A stretch of DNA of 59,959 bases, taken from assembly GCF_001908185.1 (NCBI RefSeq), contig NZ_LGHM01000097.1:1-59959 (forward strand), read 5' to 3'. The DNA comes from Bradyrhizobium sp. AS23.2 (GTDB taxonomy: Bacteria > Pseudomonadota > Alphaproteobacteria > Rhizobiales > Xanthobacteraceae). Position numbers and translations under genes: made by a program. The notes under the pieces were generated by a model. It worked only from the letters and a program-made list of their open reading frames with translations, did no database searches and was not told the DNA's origin. Positions 35,701 to 44,001 of this stretch are shown here, piece after piece. Positions within the stretch are counted from its first letter, which is position 1; each line of letters begins with the position of its first letter.

Positions 35701-35877
35701 GATCACGGTCTTGGCGCTGGCGCCGGGATAGCGCGTGGTGACCTGCACCGTCGGCGGCACCACGTCCGGATATTGCGCGATCGCGAGGTTGAACAGCGCG
35801 ACGCCGCCGATCAGGATCATCAGGAGCGCGATGACGTTCGAAAGGACCGGCCGCTCGATGAAGAATTTTGAGATCAT
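32719..35877 (-). CDS. RND multidrug efflux permease (HAE1 family)
   Basis: A 1052-residue AcrB/MexB-type inner-membrane pump with the usual 12 helices and two large periplasmic loops. It begins MISKFFIERPVLSNVIALLM. The proton-relay Asp pair is in LAIGIVVDDAIVVVEGAAHN in helix 4. It exports hydrophobic compounds using the proton gradient, with the adaptor gene immediately upstream (12 nt). No outer-membrane TolC/OprM gene is in the operon, so it must use one encoded elsewhere. Its stop shares a TTAA with the convergent antiporter stop, leaving no space for a terminator. Confidence 0.96.
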   Translation of the reverse strand: MISKFFIERPVLSNVIALLMILIGGVALFNLAIAQYPDVVPPTVQVTTRYPGASAKTVIDTVALPIEQQVNGVEDMLYMQSYSGSDGTYTLTVTFKIGTDLNFAQVLVQNRVSSALSQLPASVQNQGVTVQKRSTSILLFVTLTSPDSSYDSLYLSNYATINIRDELSRLPGVGNVTVFGAGQYSMRVWLDPNKLQVRDLVPQDVIQAIQQQSQQVSAGQVGAPPTPPGQAFQYTLNVNGRLDDTTQFENIIVKTGTSGDVTRVRDVGWVELGAQTYSQIFSLNKQPATGIGVFQSPGANALQVEQAVEKKMAELAKAFPQGIKYDTPFDTTKFVQASVHEVYMTLIEAGLLVLVVILVFLQDWRAMLVPATTVPVTIIGAFAAMAALGFTINMSTLFAIVLAIGIVVDDAIVVVEGAAHNIEQGMNGHDAAIKAMDQLFAPIVGITLVLISVFLPASFLAGLTGRIYSQFALVIAATALLSAINAATLKPTQCALWLRPAVPPEQRNFFYRGFNAVYDRVERGYIRLIGFLVRNATVSVAIALVLIGIGGYGLSRVPTGFLPIEDQGYLIAAVQLPDGASLERTQTVLDRAADLIKDTPGVQQVITIAGISALDNSASLANAGVAYIILKDWDSRGKGEDLRSLVYGLNDRVATIMEARTVVLPPPPIQGIGNAAGFSMQVELRDGNSDFAKLQAITGAMVSNAESQSALQRVQSSFRSSVPQFNVEIDRIKTQTLHVTTDQVFAALSTYLGSSYVNQFNKFGRVFQVYTQADPSFRVTERDIANMMVRNQNGDMIPIGTVATITPATGPSLISLYNLYPSSTIVGLPAQGYSSGQSLKLMEEVADKTLPPGTGFEWTAMSYQEKAVSNQIYWVFGLAMLLVYLVLAGQYESWYAPISVILAVPLSLIGPMLVLNALKIDNNLYCQIGLILLIALSAKNAILIVEVGLELHGRDGKPIMESAIEAARARFRPILMTSFAFILGVVPLVIATGAGASARKSIGITVFSGMLASTCLAVLFVPAFFVVVQRFENWRATKKTPPAAQPAAEVKP

Positions 35878-35889
35878 GACCGGCGGCTC

Positions 35890-37083
35890 CTACTTGGCCG
35901 ACGCCTGCGACTGGTCGATCTTCGTCACTTGCGGGTCGATCTTCTGACCCGGAATCACCCGCAGCAGCCCCGCGATGACGACGCGGTCGTCCGGCTCCAG
36001 GCCGCTTTCGATCACGCGCAGGCCGCTGTCCGCAGGACCGATCTGGACCTTGCGCTGCTCGACCGTGTTGTCCTTGCCGACCACGAGCAGATAGCGGCCG
36101 CCCTGGTCGCTGCCGAGCGCGGTGTCGGGAACGAGGAGGGCGTTTTTCTCCTGGGTGAAGGGTACGCGGACGCGGACGAAATAGCCGGGCAACAGCACGC
36201 GCTTGTCATTGGGCACGACGCCGCGCACCGCGAGCGTACCGGTCGATTGGTTGATCGTCGGCGCGACATAGTCGAGCCTGCCCTCATGCGGATAGCCGGT
36301 CTCGGTCTGCAGGCCCACTTGAATCGGGAACTGCTTGAGGTCGGCGGCGGTCAGACCGCGGCGGGCCGATTCGGCACGGATGCGCAAAACATCCTGTTCG
36401 TTGACTGTGAAGTTCACATAGATCGGGTCCATCGCGACGATGGTCGCGAGCTGGGTCGGGGAGGAGACGCCGACGAGTTCGCCGATCGAGACCATGTGGG
36501 CGCTGACGACGCCGTCGAACGGGGCGCTCACCTTGGTGTAGCCGTAGTTGACTTCGGCGAGCCTGGTGTTGGCCTGGGCCTGCAGGAGATTGGCCTGGGC
36601 GTTGTCGCGGTTCGATGTCGAGGTATCGAGGGTAGACTGCGCGACTGCCTGGCGCTGGACGAGATCGGTCTGCCGCCTGAAGTCGGCTTCCGCCTGCCGG
36701 AGCGAGGCCTGGGCGCCGGCTTCGGCCGCCTGCGCCTGTTCGAGCTTCAGCTTGTAGGTCTCCGGCTCGATCGTGAAGAGTTGGGTGCCTTGCTTGACGA
36801 ACGTGCCGTCCTGATAGTCGATCGATTGCAGGAAGCCCTGCACGCGCGCGACGAGATCGACGATCTTGATCGGCGCAGTGTTGCCGGTGGCTTCGACATA
36901 GCGCGTCACCGCCCGCTGCACGGGCGTCGCTACGTCCACCTTCGGCGGTGGCGGCGCCACGAACGTGTTCTTGTCCTCGCAGCCGGTGAGCGCGGCCATG
37001 GCCGCCGCGGCGGCCAGCGCCCGCCCGATATGTCTCCACGCTCGATTGCGCTGTGCCGGAGATGCGGGATTCGCTGAGGTCAT
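35890..37083 (-). CDS. RND efflux periplasmic adaptor lipoprotein
   Basis: A 397-residue membrane-fusion protein. The signal peptide ends in a lipobox (AALTGC). The lipoyl half-motifs flank an alpha-helical hairpin of Gln/Ala-rich heptads (residues about 100-180, for example LEQAQAAEAGAQASLRQAEA), followed by the beta-barrel with YTKVSAPFDGVVSAHMVSIG. It links the RND permease to an outer-membrane channel. The ATG at 37083 follows a GGGGG sequence; the frame is open further but without a better start. It is the first gene of a two-gene operon. Confidence 0.94.
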   Translation of the reverse strand: MTSANPASPAQRNRAWRHIGRALAAAAAMAALTGCEDKNTFVAPPPPKVDVATPVQRAVTRYVEATGNTAPIKIVDLVARVQGFLQSIDYQDGTFVKQGTQLFTIEPETYKLKLEQAQAAEAGAQASLRQAEADFRRQTDLVQRQAVAQSTLDTSTSNRDNAQANLLQAQANTRLAEVNYGYTKVSAPFDGVVSAHMVSIGELVGVSSPTQLATIVAMDPIYVNFTVNEQDVLRIRAESARRGLTAADLKQFPIQVGLQTETGYPHEGRLDYVAPTINQSTGTLAVRGVVPNDKRVLLPGYFVRVRVPFTQEKNALLVPDTALGSDQGGRYLLVVGKDNTVEQRKVQIGPADSGLRVIESGLEPDDRVVIAGLLRVIPGQKIDPQVTKIDQSQASAK

Positions 37084-37148
37084 TTGGTGGCCCCCGAGTA
37101 TTGTCTGCCGGTGCGGCAGGCTACCAACAAATGCCTGGCCGCGAAACA

Positions 37149-37220
37149 CCATAGCTATGGCGGTCACCGGCCTTGCACTGCAAACGGCGCCATGGCCTTT
37201 GGCAGGTTTGTCATGACAAA
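37149..37220. promoter_or_regulatory. Two perfect palindromes upstream of the RND operon
   Basis: CCATAGCTATGG (37149-37160) and TTTGTCATGACAAA (37207-37220) lie in the 235-nt divergent gap between the RND adaptor gene and a solute-binding protein gene. Both have dyad symmetry suitable for repressor dimers. No regulator gene is adjacent, so the protein that binds is unknown. Confidence 0.5.
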
Positions 37221-37318
37221 TCGCTTTTCACCGAGCGCACGATCGACCAGAATTGTGTCAAAGGCCGTGCGACGGAAGCGAAGCGGTCGGAAAGAAGAAA
37301 AGGTGAGGAGAACATGAC

Positions 37319-38110
37319 ATGCCAAGGTTCCTTCAGTCCGCTCTTGCCGGCCTCGTTCTTGCAGCGGCGGTTGCCATGCCTGCACTAGCGGATGGCCCGA
37401 CGGAGGAAATTGCGCCGACCGGCAAGCTGCGGGTCGCGATCGCGATCAGCCCGGCGGGCGGCGCGTTCTGGTCGACAAAGACGGAAGCTGGCTATGCGGG
37501 CGTGCCGGTCGACCTCGGCAAGGAGATGGCCGCGCAGCTCGGTGTTCCCGTCGAATATGTCGTGCACCAGAATTCCGGGCAGATCACCGATGCGGCGTCG
37601 AAAGGCACCTGGGACGTCACGTGGCTGCCCAGGGATCCCGAGCGCGAGACCAAGATGATGTTCGGCCCGATCTACGAGGTCGCGGATGCCACCTACATCG
37701 TCAAGGCGGGTTCGAACGTGACCAATTTCGCCACGCTCGACCAGCCCGGCATCAAGGTCGCGGCCGTCAACGCCACGACCACCATGCGTGGCGCCATCGC
37801 GCATCTGAAGAACGCGAAAGTCACGGGCTATCAGACTTACGACGAGATCTTCGGCCTTCTGAAGAGCGGCGAGATCGACGCCTTCGCGCTGTCGCGCGAC
37901 CAGCTCAACAAGATGGCGCAGAAGATTCCGGGCACGCGGGTGCTGGACGAGACGTTCAAGAAGACGGTCACCGCGGTTGCCGTCCCGCTCGGCCACGGCC
38001 AGGCGCTGGCGTTCGTCACCAGGTTCATGACGGAAGCGACGACGAACGGCACGCTGCGCAAGGCCTACGACAACAACGGCCTGAAGGACACGCCGATCCG
38101 GACCGAGTAG
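37319..38110 (+). CDS. Amino-acid-type ABC transporter substrate-binding protein
   Basis: A 263-residue periplasmic binding protein of family 3. The signal peptide ends near AMPALA-DGPTEE. The ligand domain begins GKLRVAIAISPAGGAFWSTK, continues with GYAGVPVDLGKEMAAQLGVP, and has the hinge region PGIKVAAVNATTTMRGAI. No permease or ATPase gene is adjacent, so it is an orphan that must use a transporter encoded elsewhere or act as a sensor. GAGGAG lies upstream of two overlapping ATGs; only the one at 37319 is in frame. Confidence 0.9.
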   Translation: MPRFLQSALAGLVLAAAVAMPALADGPTEEIAPTGKLRVAIAISPAGGAFWSTKTEAGYAGVPVDLGKEMAAQLGVPVEYVVHQNSGQITDAASKGTWDVTWLPRDPERETKMMFGPIYEVADATYIVKAGSNVTNFATLDQPGIKVAAVNATTTMRGAIAHLKNAKVTGYQTYDEIFGLLKSGEIDAFALSRDQLNKMAQKIPGTRVLDETFKKTVTAVAVPLGHGQALAFVTRFMTEATTNGTLRKAYDNNGLKDTPIRTE

Positions 38111-38146
38111 GCTGGCGGCGCAGAGGGGCGCGTTGCAACCTGTCCG

Positions 38147-39217
38147 TCAGCGCGGCTTGAGCTCCGCATATTTCGCCATCGCGCGCTCGAACTTCCTGTT
38201 GAACAGCCACATCGCACCGAGGATCTCGCGGAAGCTTGCCGACGCGCGCGCCCGGTCGGCCTGTCCGAAGGCGAAGATGCTGTTGTTGCGCAGGTGCTTC
38301 ATGATGGTGGGGCTGGATACCCTGTAGTTCAGGAGATCGCCCGACTTGAGCGCGGACCGCGTCGGGGTGGGGACGATCTGGATCAGCTCGAACAGCTTCA
38401 TCTGGTCGATGGGGTCGGGCAGTGTCTTCACGATCGCGGGGATCTCCCGGAAGAGATCGGCATGCGCGTTCATCAGGCCGTCGCGCACGTTGGTCCAGTG
38501 GTTGAAGCGGTGATCGGTGCCGCGGGCCCGCGCCTCTTCGTTGTCGTCCCGCGCGTTCAATTCGGGATCGGTCGCCGCGATCTCTGGCTTGATGGCTTCC
38601 CATTTCCTGCGGCCGTTCCGGTCCTCGGCGGGGCCGGTCTGAAAGCTGCCCATATAGGTGTTCGATCGCCCGTTGCGGACATTCTGCTTGCCGTTGGTCT
38701 CGGCAAAGAACAGCCCGAGGCTGATCCGTCCCGCAGCCTCGGCGTGAACTGGTGCAAGCCCCTTGGCGCGCGCGATCGCAACCGCGAGATCTACGACGTC
38801 CTTGAACGGCGTCGCCGAGTTTTGCGCGTTGGCGGGCGGCGCCTCCATGATCTCGAACAGCCCGGCGTACTCGTCGACCAGCGGCTCGATGTCGGCATCG
38901 AAATAGGCCGGAGGAATTTCGAACTTGTTGGGCCTGCCGATCCGCGACGGCATGGCGTCGGTGAGATCCTTGTAGCTGCTGATGACAGCGACGCGCGCCA
39001 GATAAAGCGCCTGGCCCGGCAAGTTCGGCAGCGGCTGCTTCGCCTCGATCTGGCCGCGCCGCTCGGCAAGGATCGCCTTGAAGTCGGCGAGCGCGCGGTC
39101 ATAGGCGGCAAGCGCATCCGCTTGTTTTGCCGTGAGCGCGCCCTGTCCCAAAGCGGGCGCAGTGAGGAACAGGGCAAGCGCCGCTATGGCAGCGGCGGCG
39201 TGACGTCTTGATCGCAT
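38147..39217 (-). CDS. Secreted hypothetical protein
   Basis: A 356-residue protein with a signal peptide cleaved near APALG-QGALT. The mature part is largely helical. The most distinctive segment is ISLGLFFAETNGKQNVRNGR followed by SNTYMGSFQTGPAEDRNGRR: a Glu ahead of a Gly/Tyr/Gln-rich turn, which loosely recalls lysozyme-like muramidase folds but is not sufficient to assign one. I do not recognise the family. GGGAG precedes the chosen ATG. It is convergent with the binding-protein gene and divergent from the Tad-type gene. Confidence 0.75.
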   Translation of the reverse strand: MRSRRHAAAAIAALALFLTAPALGQGALTAKQADALAAYDRALADFKAILAERRGQIEAKQPLPNLPGQALYLARVAVISSYKDLTDAMPSRIGRPNKFEIPPAYFDADIEPLVDEYAGLFEIMEAPPANAQNSATPFKDVVDLAVAIARAKGLAPVHAEAAGRISLGLFFAETNGKQNVRNGRSNTYMGSFQTGPAEDRNGRRKWEAIKPEIAATDPELNARDDNEEARARGTDHRFNHWTNVRDGLMNAHADLFREIPAIVKTLPDPIDQMKLFELIQIVPTPTRSALKSGDLLNYRVSSPTIMKHLRNNSIFAFGQADRARASASFREILGAMWLFNRKFERAMAKYAELKPR

Positions 39218-39594
39218 CGCAGGCTCCCGGGCCGGTCGATTCGGCAATTGTGCAGATCGTAAGCATCAATGAGGCGGTCTGGCGAGGCACAACCTGATCG
39301 GCTTGTGCCGTGCCGGTAGAGGGGCGGCGGCTTCGGATCTCCGTAAACGACCCCGATGATCCCGTTGAAGCTTACAGTAAACTGACAAAACAGCCTTCCG
39401 ATTCTCGTGACGCCTTTACGATTCGGTAGCTCCGCATCTGCACAATGCACCGTCTGACCAGGAGCGGCGCAGGTCTTCCGGCGCGAAGCTCGTCGGCTCC
39501 GCTGCCGCGCGTTGGTCCTGGCATCAGTTTCGTCTTGGCGTCCTGGAATTCATCTCGGTCATTTCCAAACAAACAGTCGAGCGGGGGCTTGGCA
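39218..39594. other. Divergent intergenic region (377 nt)
   Basis: Promoter region for the secreted unknown (minus) and the Tad-type protein (plus). Short open frames here lack ribosome sites and recognisable content. The stretch 39355-39420 is relatively AT-rich (GAAGCTTACAGTAAACTGAC) and is the best promoter candidate. Confidence 0.4.
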
Positions 39595-41157
39595 ATGCCA
39601 GACTATGGAACGGTGCGTCGTCTCGGTCGGCTTCTGTCGCGATTGAAGCGCGACACCAATGCCAATATCGCGGTGACATTTGCGATTGCGCTCGTGCCGA
39701 TCATCGCGTCCATCGGATGTGCCATCGACTACAGCATGGCGGCGCGCATTAAGGCAAAGCTGCAAGGCGCCGCGGATTCGGCGAGCGTCGCCTCGATCTC
39801 GGTCAACTCGGCCGGCTACAATGCCGCGATGGCGATGACGTCGAACGGATCCGTTTCGGCTGGCGTCACCGAGGCGACCAACATCTTCAACGGAAACGCC
39901 TCGACGTACTCGGGCAGCTATAACAGCCTGGGAGTGACGAGCACCGTCACCAAGACCGGCAACAAGCTGACGTCGAACGTGCAGTTCAGCGCCAATGTGC
40001 CCGTCACCTTCATGCGGGTTCTCGGGTATCAGACTCTGACCGTGACCGGGGGCTCGTCTTCGACCACGACCCTGCCGCTGTATCTCGATTTCTATCTGAC
40101 ACTGGATGTCTCGGGATCGATGGGCCTGCCGTCGACCACGGCAGAAGCGCAGCGCATGCAGTCGATCAATCCGGACAACTATCGGCAGTATCCGACCGGC
40201 TGCACGCTGGCCTGCCACTTCTCGCCGCAGAACAGCGCCTGCACCGATTCCGGAACACAAGGTTATCCCACGAACAACTATTGCTTGGGGTACGCGATCT
40301 CGCGGGTCAGCCAGAGCGGGTACAAGGGGCTATTGACGAAGAAGTCGACCAACCCGATGGGCGTGCAGTTGCCTTCTTCGATCGTTTCCGGTCTGCCGAA
40401 TTCGCTGTATTCAAATCTTGCGACGGTTGCGAACTGTCCGACCGACGGAACCGACTCCTGCATTCAATTGCGTCTGGATGCCGTCGGCTATGCCGTGAAC
40501 CAGTTGTTCAGCACCGCGAACAACACCGAGAAGGTGGCGAACCAGTTTCGCATCGGTCTCTACCCCTTCATTCGGTATCTCTACTCGTACTTCCCGCTGA
40601 CCAGCAGCATCAGCGGCTCGACAACCAATCCCTCGACCATCAACTACGCTGCCGCCAATCTGGCGACCCTGCTCGATACCAACATGAACGCGAACCTCGG
40701 TTCGGGCGGCACTCATATCGACACGGCTTTGTCGAGCGTGAACACCCTGATCACGAGCGTGGGCGACGGCAGCGCATGGAACAGCACGCTGCCTTACGTC
40801 TTCCTCGTAACCGACGGCGCGCAGGATCCGCAGGTCAAGGGCGTGCCCAACGGCTCCTGGTCCGGAAGCAACCATGCCACCACGATCGACCCGGCCACGT
40901 CATGCACGCCGCTGAAGAAGCGCGGCATCATCATTTCCGTGCTGTACATTCCCTACCAGCCGATCAACCCGGTCAATACGTCCTTCGCCGGCGACGAGGA
41001 CGATTACGCCAACTGGAACATTCCGAACATTCCGACGAGCCTGCAAAACTGCGCCTCGCCGGGATTTTTCTACACGGCGAATACGCCGGCCGACATTACG
41101 GCGGCGTTGAACGCGATGTTCAATCACGCGGTGGCGGAGGCCCACATCACCAATTGA
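39595..41157 (+). CDS. TadG-like pilus-assembly/VWA protein
   Basis: A 520-residue protein. The N-terminal TadE/TadG-like segment is RLKRDTNANIAVTFAIALVP with one transmembrane helix (about residues 22-45), then DYSMAARIKAKLQGAADSAS. A von Willebrand factor A domain follows with a complete MIDAS start (LTLDVSGSMGLPS) and ends PADITAALNAMFNHAVAEAH. Several Cys residues in the VWA inserts (TGCTLACHF, NSACTDSG) suggest disulfides. Such proteins help Flp/Tad pilus assembly or adhesion at the cell surface. No other tad genes are near. The ATG (MPDYGTVRRL) is chosen because the helix follows at the usual distance. Confidence 0.85.
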   Translation: MPDYGTVRRLGRLLSRLKRDTNANIAVTFAIALVPIIASIGCAIDYSMAARIKAKLQGAADSASVASISVNSAGYNAAMAMTSNGSVSAGVTEATNIFNGNASTYSGSYNSLGVTSTVTKTGNKLTSNVQFSANVPVTFMRVLGYQTLTVTGGSSSTTTLPLYLDFYLTLDVSGSMGLPSTTAEAQRMQSINPDNYRQYPTGCTLACHFSPQNSACTDSGTQGYPTNNYCLGYAISRVSQSGYKGLLTKKSTNPMGVQLPSSIVSGLPNSLYSNLATVANCPTDGTDSCIQLRLDAVGYAVNQLFSTANNTEKVANQFRIGLYPFIRYLYSYFPLTSSISGSTTNPSTINYAAANLATLLDTNMNANLGSGGTHIDTALSSVNTLITSVGDGSAWNSTLPYVFLVTDGAQDPQVKGVPNGSWSGSNHATTIDPATSCTPLKKRGIIISVLYIPYQPINPVNTSFAGDEDDYANWNIPNIPTSLQNCASPGFFYTANTPADITAALNAMFNHAVAEAHITN

Positions 41158-41207
41158 TGGCCCGGCGCCAGCGCCGCGCAACCTCATGACGAGGAAGAGG
41201 AGGCCGC

Positions 41208-41314
41208 CTAGAGCCATTTCCGTTCCGATGGAATCGGAACGGGGGCTCTAGATTCTTGTTTTGACGCGTTTTCTTGACGCGAACCGGTATCCACTTCGCT
41301 CGAAAACGCTCTAG
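41208..41314. repeat. Family H repeat with strong hairpin; probable two-way terminator
   Basis: TAGAGCC/GGCTCTA and CCGTTCCGAT/ATCGGAACGG form a near-perfect hairpin at 41209-41250, followed by GATTCTTGTTTT. It lies between the convergent Tad-type and cupin genes, a typical terminator position. The far end (GAAAACGCTCTAG) supplies the TAG stop of the cupin gene. Confidence 0.75.
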
Positions 41315-41760
41315 TCGTTGGCTTCGGGCGGCAGGAAGTCGACTTCGTGCAGGGCCGAGATGCGCACGACTTCGGCCGGATCGGTCAGATTGTGGAGCTG
41401 GTTGAACAGCGCCTCCAGCTTCTGCATCGGCGAGACCCAGAACAGTGCGCGGCAGGGCTTGTCGGACTTGTTGAAATAGCCGTGCGGGATGCCGCGCGGC
41501 ATGCGTACGAGGTCGCCGGCATGGGCCTTGACCCATTTTCCGTCGAGTTTGAGGTCGAGCGTGCCTTCCTGCACCAGGATGAATTCGTCCTGGGTCGGAT
41601 GAATGTGCACCGGCACGAACTGGCCGGGCTCACTGTTGGTCTCGAACGCGAAGGTGGAGTCGGTGACGGCCTTGGGGAAATAGACCTGGCCCAGGATGTT
41701 CCAGCTCTTGCCGCCATAGCCCGTGCCGTTCGCGGTAATACCTTTCTCGAGTGCAGTCAT
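41311..41760 (-). CDS. Cupin domain protein
   Basis: A 149-residue single-domain cupin. Metal-site residues are visible in PVHIHPTQDEFILVQEG (motif 1: two His and Glu) and PRGIPHGYFN (motif 2 His). Small cupins of this kind are dioxygenases, isomerases or binding proteins; the substrate is unknown. The ATG at 41760 begins MTALEKGITAN; upstream in-frame Met codons fall in a dispersed repeat. The gene's stop codon is inside a repeat (41208-41314). Confidence 0.85.
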   Translation of the reverse strand: MTALEKGITANGTGYGGKSWNILGQVYFPKAVTDSTFAFETNSEPGQFVPVHIHPTQDEFILVQEGTLDLKLDGKWVKAHAGDLVRMPRGIPHGYFNKSDKPCRALFWVSPMQKLEALFNQLHNLTDPAEVVRISALHEVDFLPPEAND

Positions 41761-41830
41761 GCTCGCCTCCAATGGGAATTCCGGCTGTACCGGAGTTTTG
41801 CCCAGGCGCCGTGCGGAGTCCACCCGGCAG

Positions 41831-41931
41831 AGCATGATCCGGAAAAGTGTGCAGCGGTTTTCCGATCGGATCATGCTCAAACAACAACCTAAAGCGCGAT
41901 AACCATTCATTCCGATCTCATCGCGCTTTAG
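41831..41931. repeat. Family I repeat: two hairpins
   Basis: Hairpin 1 (41831-41877) pairs AGCATGATCC with GGATCATGCT. Hairpin 2 (41889-41931) pairs CTAAAGCGCGAT with ATCGCGCTTTAG. It lies between the cupin start and the histidine kinase stop, and could end kinase transcription. Confidence 0.8.
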
Positions 41932-41938
41932 ACCTGCG

Positions 41939-43792
41939 CTAACGTTCGTCGCGCTCGGACGACTGCTTGCGCAGGAAACGCTCGACGTCATCCTGCACGG
42001 AGTAGGGCGTCGGGATCGGGTCGCCGGCGGCATCGACCGCCGTATCGAGAGAGCGGCGCAGCATGCGCGCGAGCTCCGCCTTGCGGTAGGGCTTGGTCAG
42101 AAGCGGCGCGCCCATGGTGGCGCTTCCCTGTGCGTGCGGCGAGTCATAGGCATAGCCCGACGTAAACAGGACCCGCAAAGAAGGCCGCGCCGCCACCATC
42201 TGGTCGGCGAGCTCCCGCCCGTTGATGCCGCCGGCCATCACAATGTCGGTGAAGAGCAGGTCGAACGGCGTGCCTTTGGCCCAAACGGCGAGCGCTTCGG
42301 TCGCATTGGCGGCGGGGATGACCTTGTAGCCGAGGCTCTCGAGCTGGACCGTGACGTATTGGCGGACGTCGCGGTCGTCCTCGACGCAAAGAATGGTTTC
42401 CGTCCCGCCAACGACCTTGCGCTCGTCATAGCCGGCCGGACGAAGCGTACTGGTCTCGGCCTTCGGCAGATAGATCGTAAACGTCGTGCCGCGGCCTTCG
42501 GCGGAATCGACCTTGATGCCACCGCCGGACTGCTTGGCGAAGCCGAACACCATGCTGAGGCCGAGCCCCGTGCCCTTGCCGACCTCCTTGGTCGAGAAGA
42601 AGGGGTCGAAGATCCGCTCGAGAATGGCTTGCGGAATGCCCGTGCCGGTGTCTGCGATCTCGATCTCCACATAGTCGCCGGCGTAACCGGCGCCGACCGC
42701 GACGGCCTCGCGTACGCCGAACACCACGTTGCGCGTCGTCAGCGTCAGTTTGCCGCCATCCAGCATCGCGTCGCGGGCGTTGATCGCGAGGTTGAGCAGC
42801 GCCGAACTCAATTGACCGCGGTCGACGAAGGCGAGCCAGATGTTGCCGTCGAGCCTGGTCACGATCTCGATCTTCTTGTCGAAGGTCGCCAGCAGCAGTC
42901 TTGCGAGCTCTTCAATGAGCTCGTTGACGTCAATCTCCGCCGGCTGGAGCGCCTGCTTGCGGGCAAAGGACAACAGGCTCGACGTCAGCGCGGCGCCGCG
43001 ATCGGCCGCCTCGCTGATCAGCTTCGTGATGGTCGCAAGCGGCGGATTGTCCTTCACGGCGTCGGCGAGGATCTCGATCGTGCCCGTGATCACCGTGAGC
43101 ATGTTGTTGAATTCGTGGGCGATGCCGCCGGTGAGCTGGCCGACCGCCTCCATCTTCTGGGATTGGATCAGCTGCTCCTCGGCGGCGCGCTTCTGGGTGA
43201 CGTCCTTGACGAAATTGTTGATGATGATGCGCCCTCCGAGGTGCAGGGCCGTGCTCGACGCGTCGATCAGGATCTCCTCGCCGCTCCGGTGCAGCAGGCT
43301 CGCTTCGAAGCGGATGCCGATCGGCGTATTCGACAATTCCGGCAGCAGTCGCATCATGCGTTGCCTGAAGCCGTCGCGGAGCGGCTCGGCGACGAGGAGG
43401 TTGACGACGTCGGTGCCGAGCGCCTCCTGCCGCGTCCAACCGGTCAGGGCCTCGGCCTGGAAGCTCCACTCCAGGACGACACCATTCGCGTCGGTCTGAA
43501 TGAAGGCATCGAGCGCGGTCTTGATGACGGCTTGCGTCATCTGTGCGCTGACCTGCGCCTGCTCAGCCAGTTGCGCAGCGGTGCGTTTTTCTTGCGACGT
43601 CTCGATCTTGCGCGTGCACAGCCGCGCGAGCGGCACTGCAAAGGCGGCGCTTGCGAGCAGGGCAACGATCTGGGGCGTGCCGAACCCACGCGGATCAGCG
43701 GTTCCGGTCGCGGCATAGGAGGCCAGAAGAGCAGCTGCGGTCACGATGACCTGCGCGGCCATCGCGAGTGTCAAAAGCTCCCTGAGTTTCAT
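41939..43792 (-). CDS. Hybrid sensor histidine kinase
   Basis: A 617-residue protein: two N-terminal transmembrane helices (about residues 8-28 and 40-58), a PAS domain (about 85-205, ALDAFIQTDANGVVLEWSFQ), a dimerisation helix with phospho-acceptor His226 (GQLTGGIAHEFNNMLTV), an ATPase domain (NLAINARDAM, DTGTGIPQ, GTGLGLSMVFGF) and a C-terminal receiver domain with Asp516 (LLFTDIVMAGG). The short periplasmic loop and PAS suggest a cytoplasmic or membrane-state signal. No response regulator or partner gene is adjacent. Confidence 0.93.
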   Translation of the reverse strand: MKLRELLTLAMAAQVIVTAAALLASYAATGTADPRGFGTPQIVALLASAAFAVPLARLCTRKIETSQEKRTAAQLAEQAQVSAQMTQAVIKTALDAFIQTDANGVVLEWSFQAEALTGWTRQEALGTDVVNLLVAEPLRDGFRQRMMRLLPELSNTPIGIRFEASLLHRSGEEILIDASSTALHLGGRIIINNFVKDVTQKRAAEEQLIQSQKMEAVGQLTGGIAHEFNNMLTVITGTIEILADAVKDNPPLATITKLISEAADRGAALTSSLLSFARKQALQPAEIDVNELIEELARLLLATFDKKIEIVTRLDGNIWLAFVDRGQLSSALLNLAINARDAMLDGGKLTLTTRNVVFGVREAVAVGAGYAGDYVEIEIADTGTGIPQAILERIFDPFFSTKEVGKGTGLGLSMVFGFAKQSGGGIKVDSAEGRGTTFTIYLPKAETSTLRPAGYDERKVVGGTETILCVEDDRDVRQYVTVQLESLGYKVIPAANATEALAVWAKGTPFDLLFTDIVMAGGINGRELADQMVAARPSLRVLFTSGYAYDSPHAQGSATMGAPLLTKPYRKAELARMLRRSLDTAVDAAGDPIPTPYSVQDDVERFLRKQSSERDER

Positions 43793-44001
43793 GGTCTGGT
43801 ACCAAAACCTTTAGCCGCATGCCCGGTCGTTTGTTGACGCTCCCTCGGCGCCATCGGGCTGCGACCTCCGTCTACCACAGCTAACGGTCAAATTTCGATG
43901 AAGCGCGGCCGCTTCTTTGCGGGCGCGGCGTCTCCTTGACGCGGTAGCGATATCCGGGAATCTACGGGGGCGCTGCAGGTAGGAAAGGCGAGAGGTTCGC
44001 G

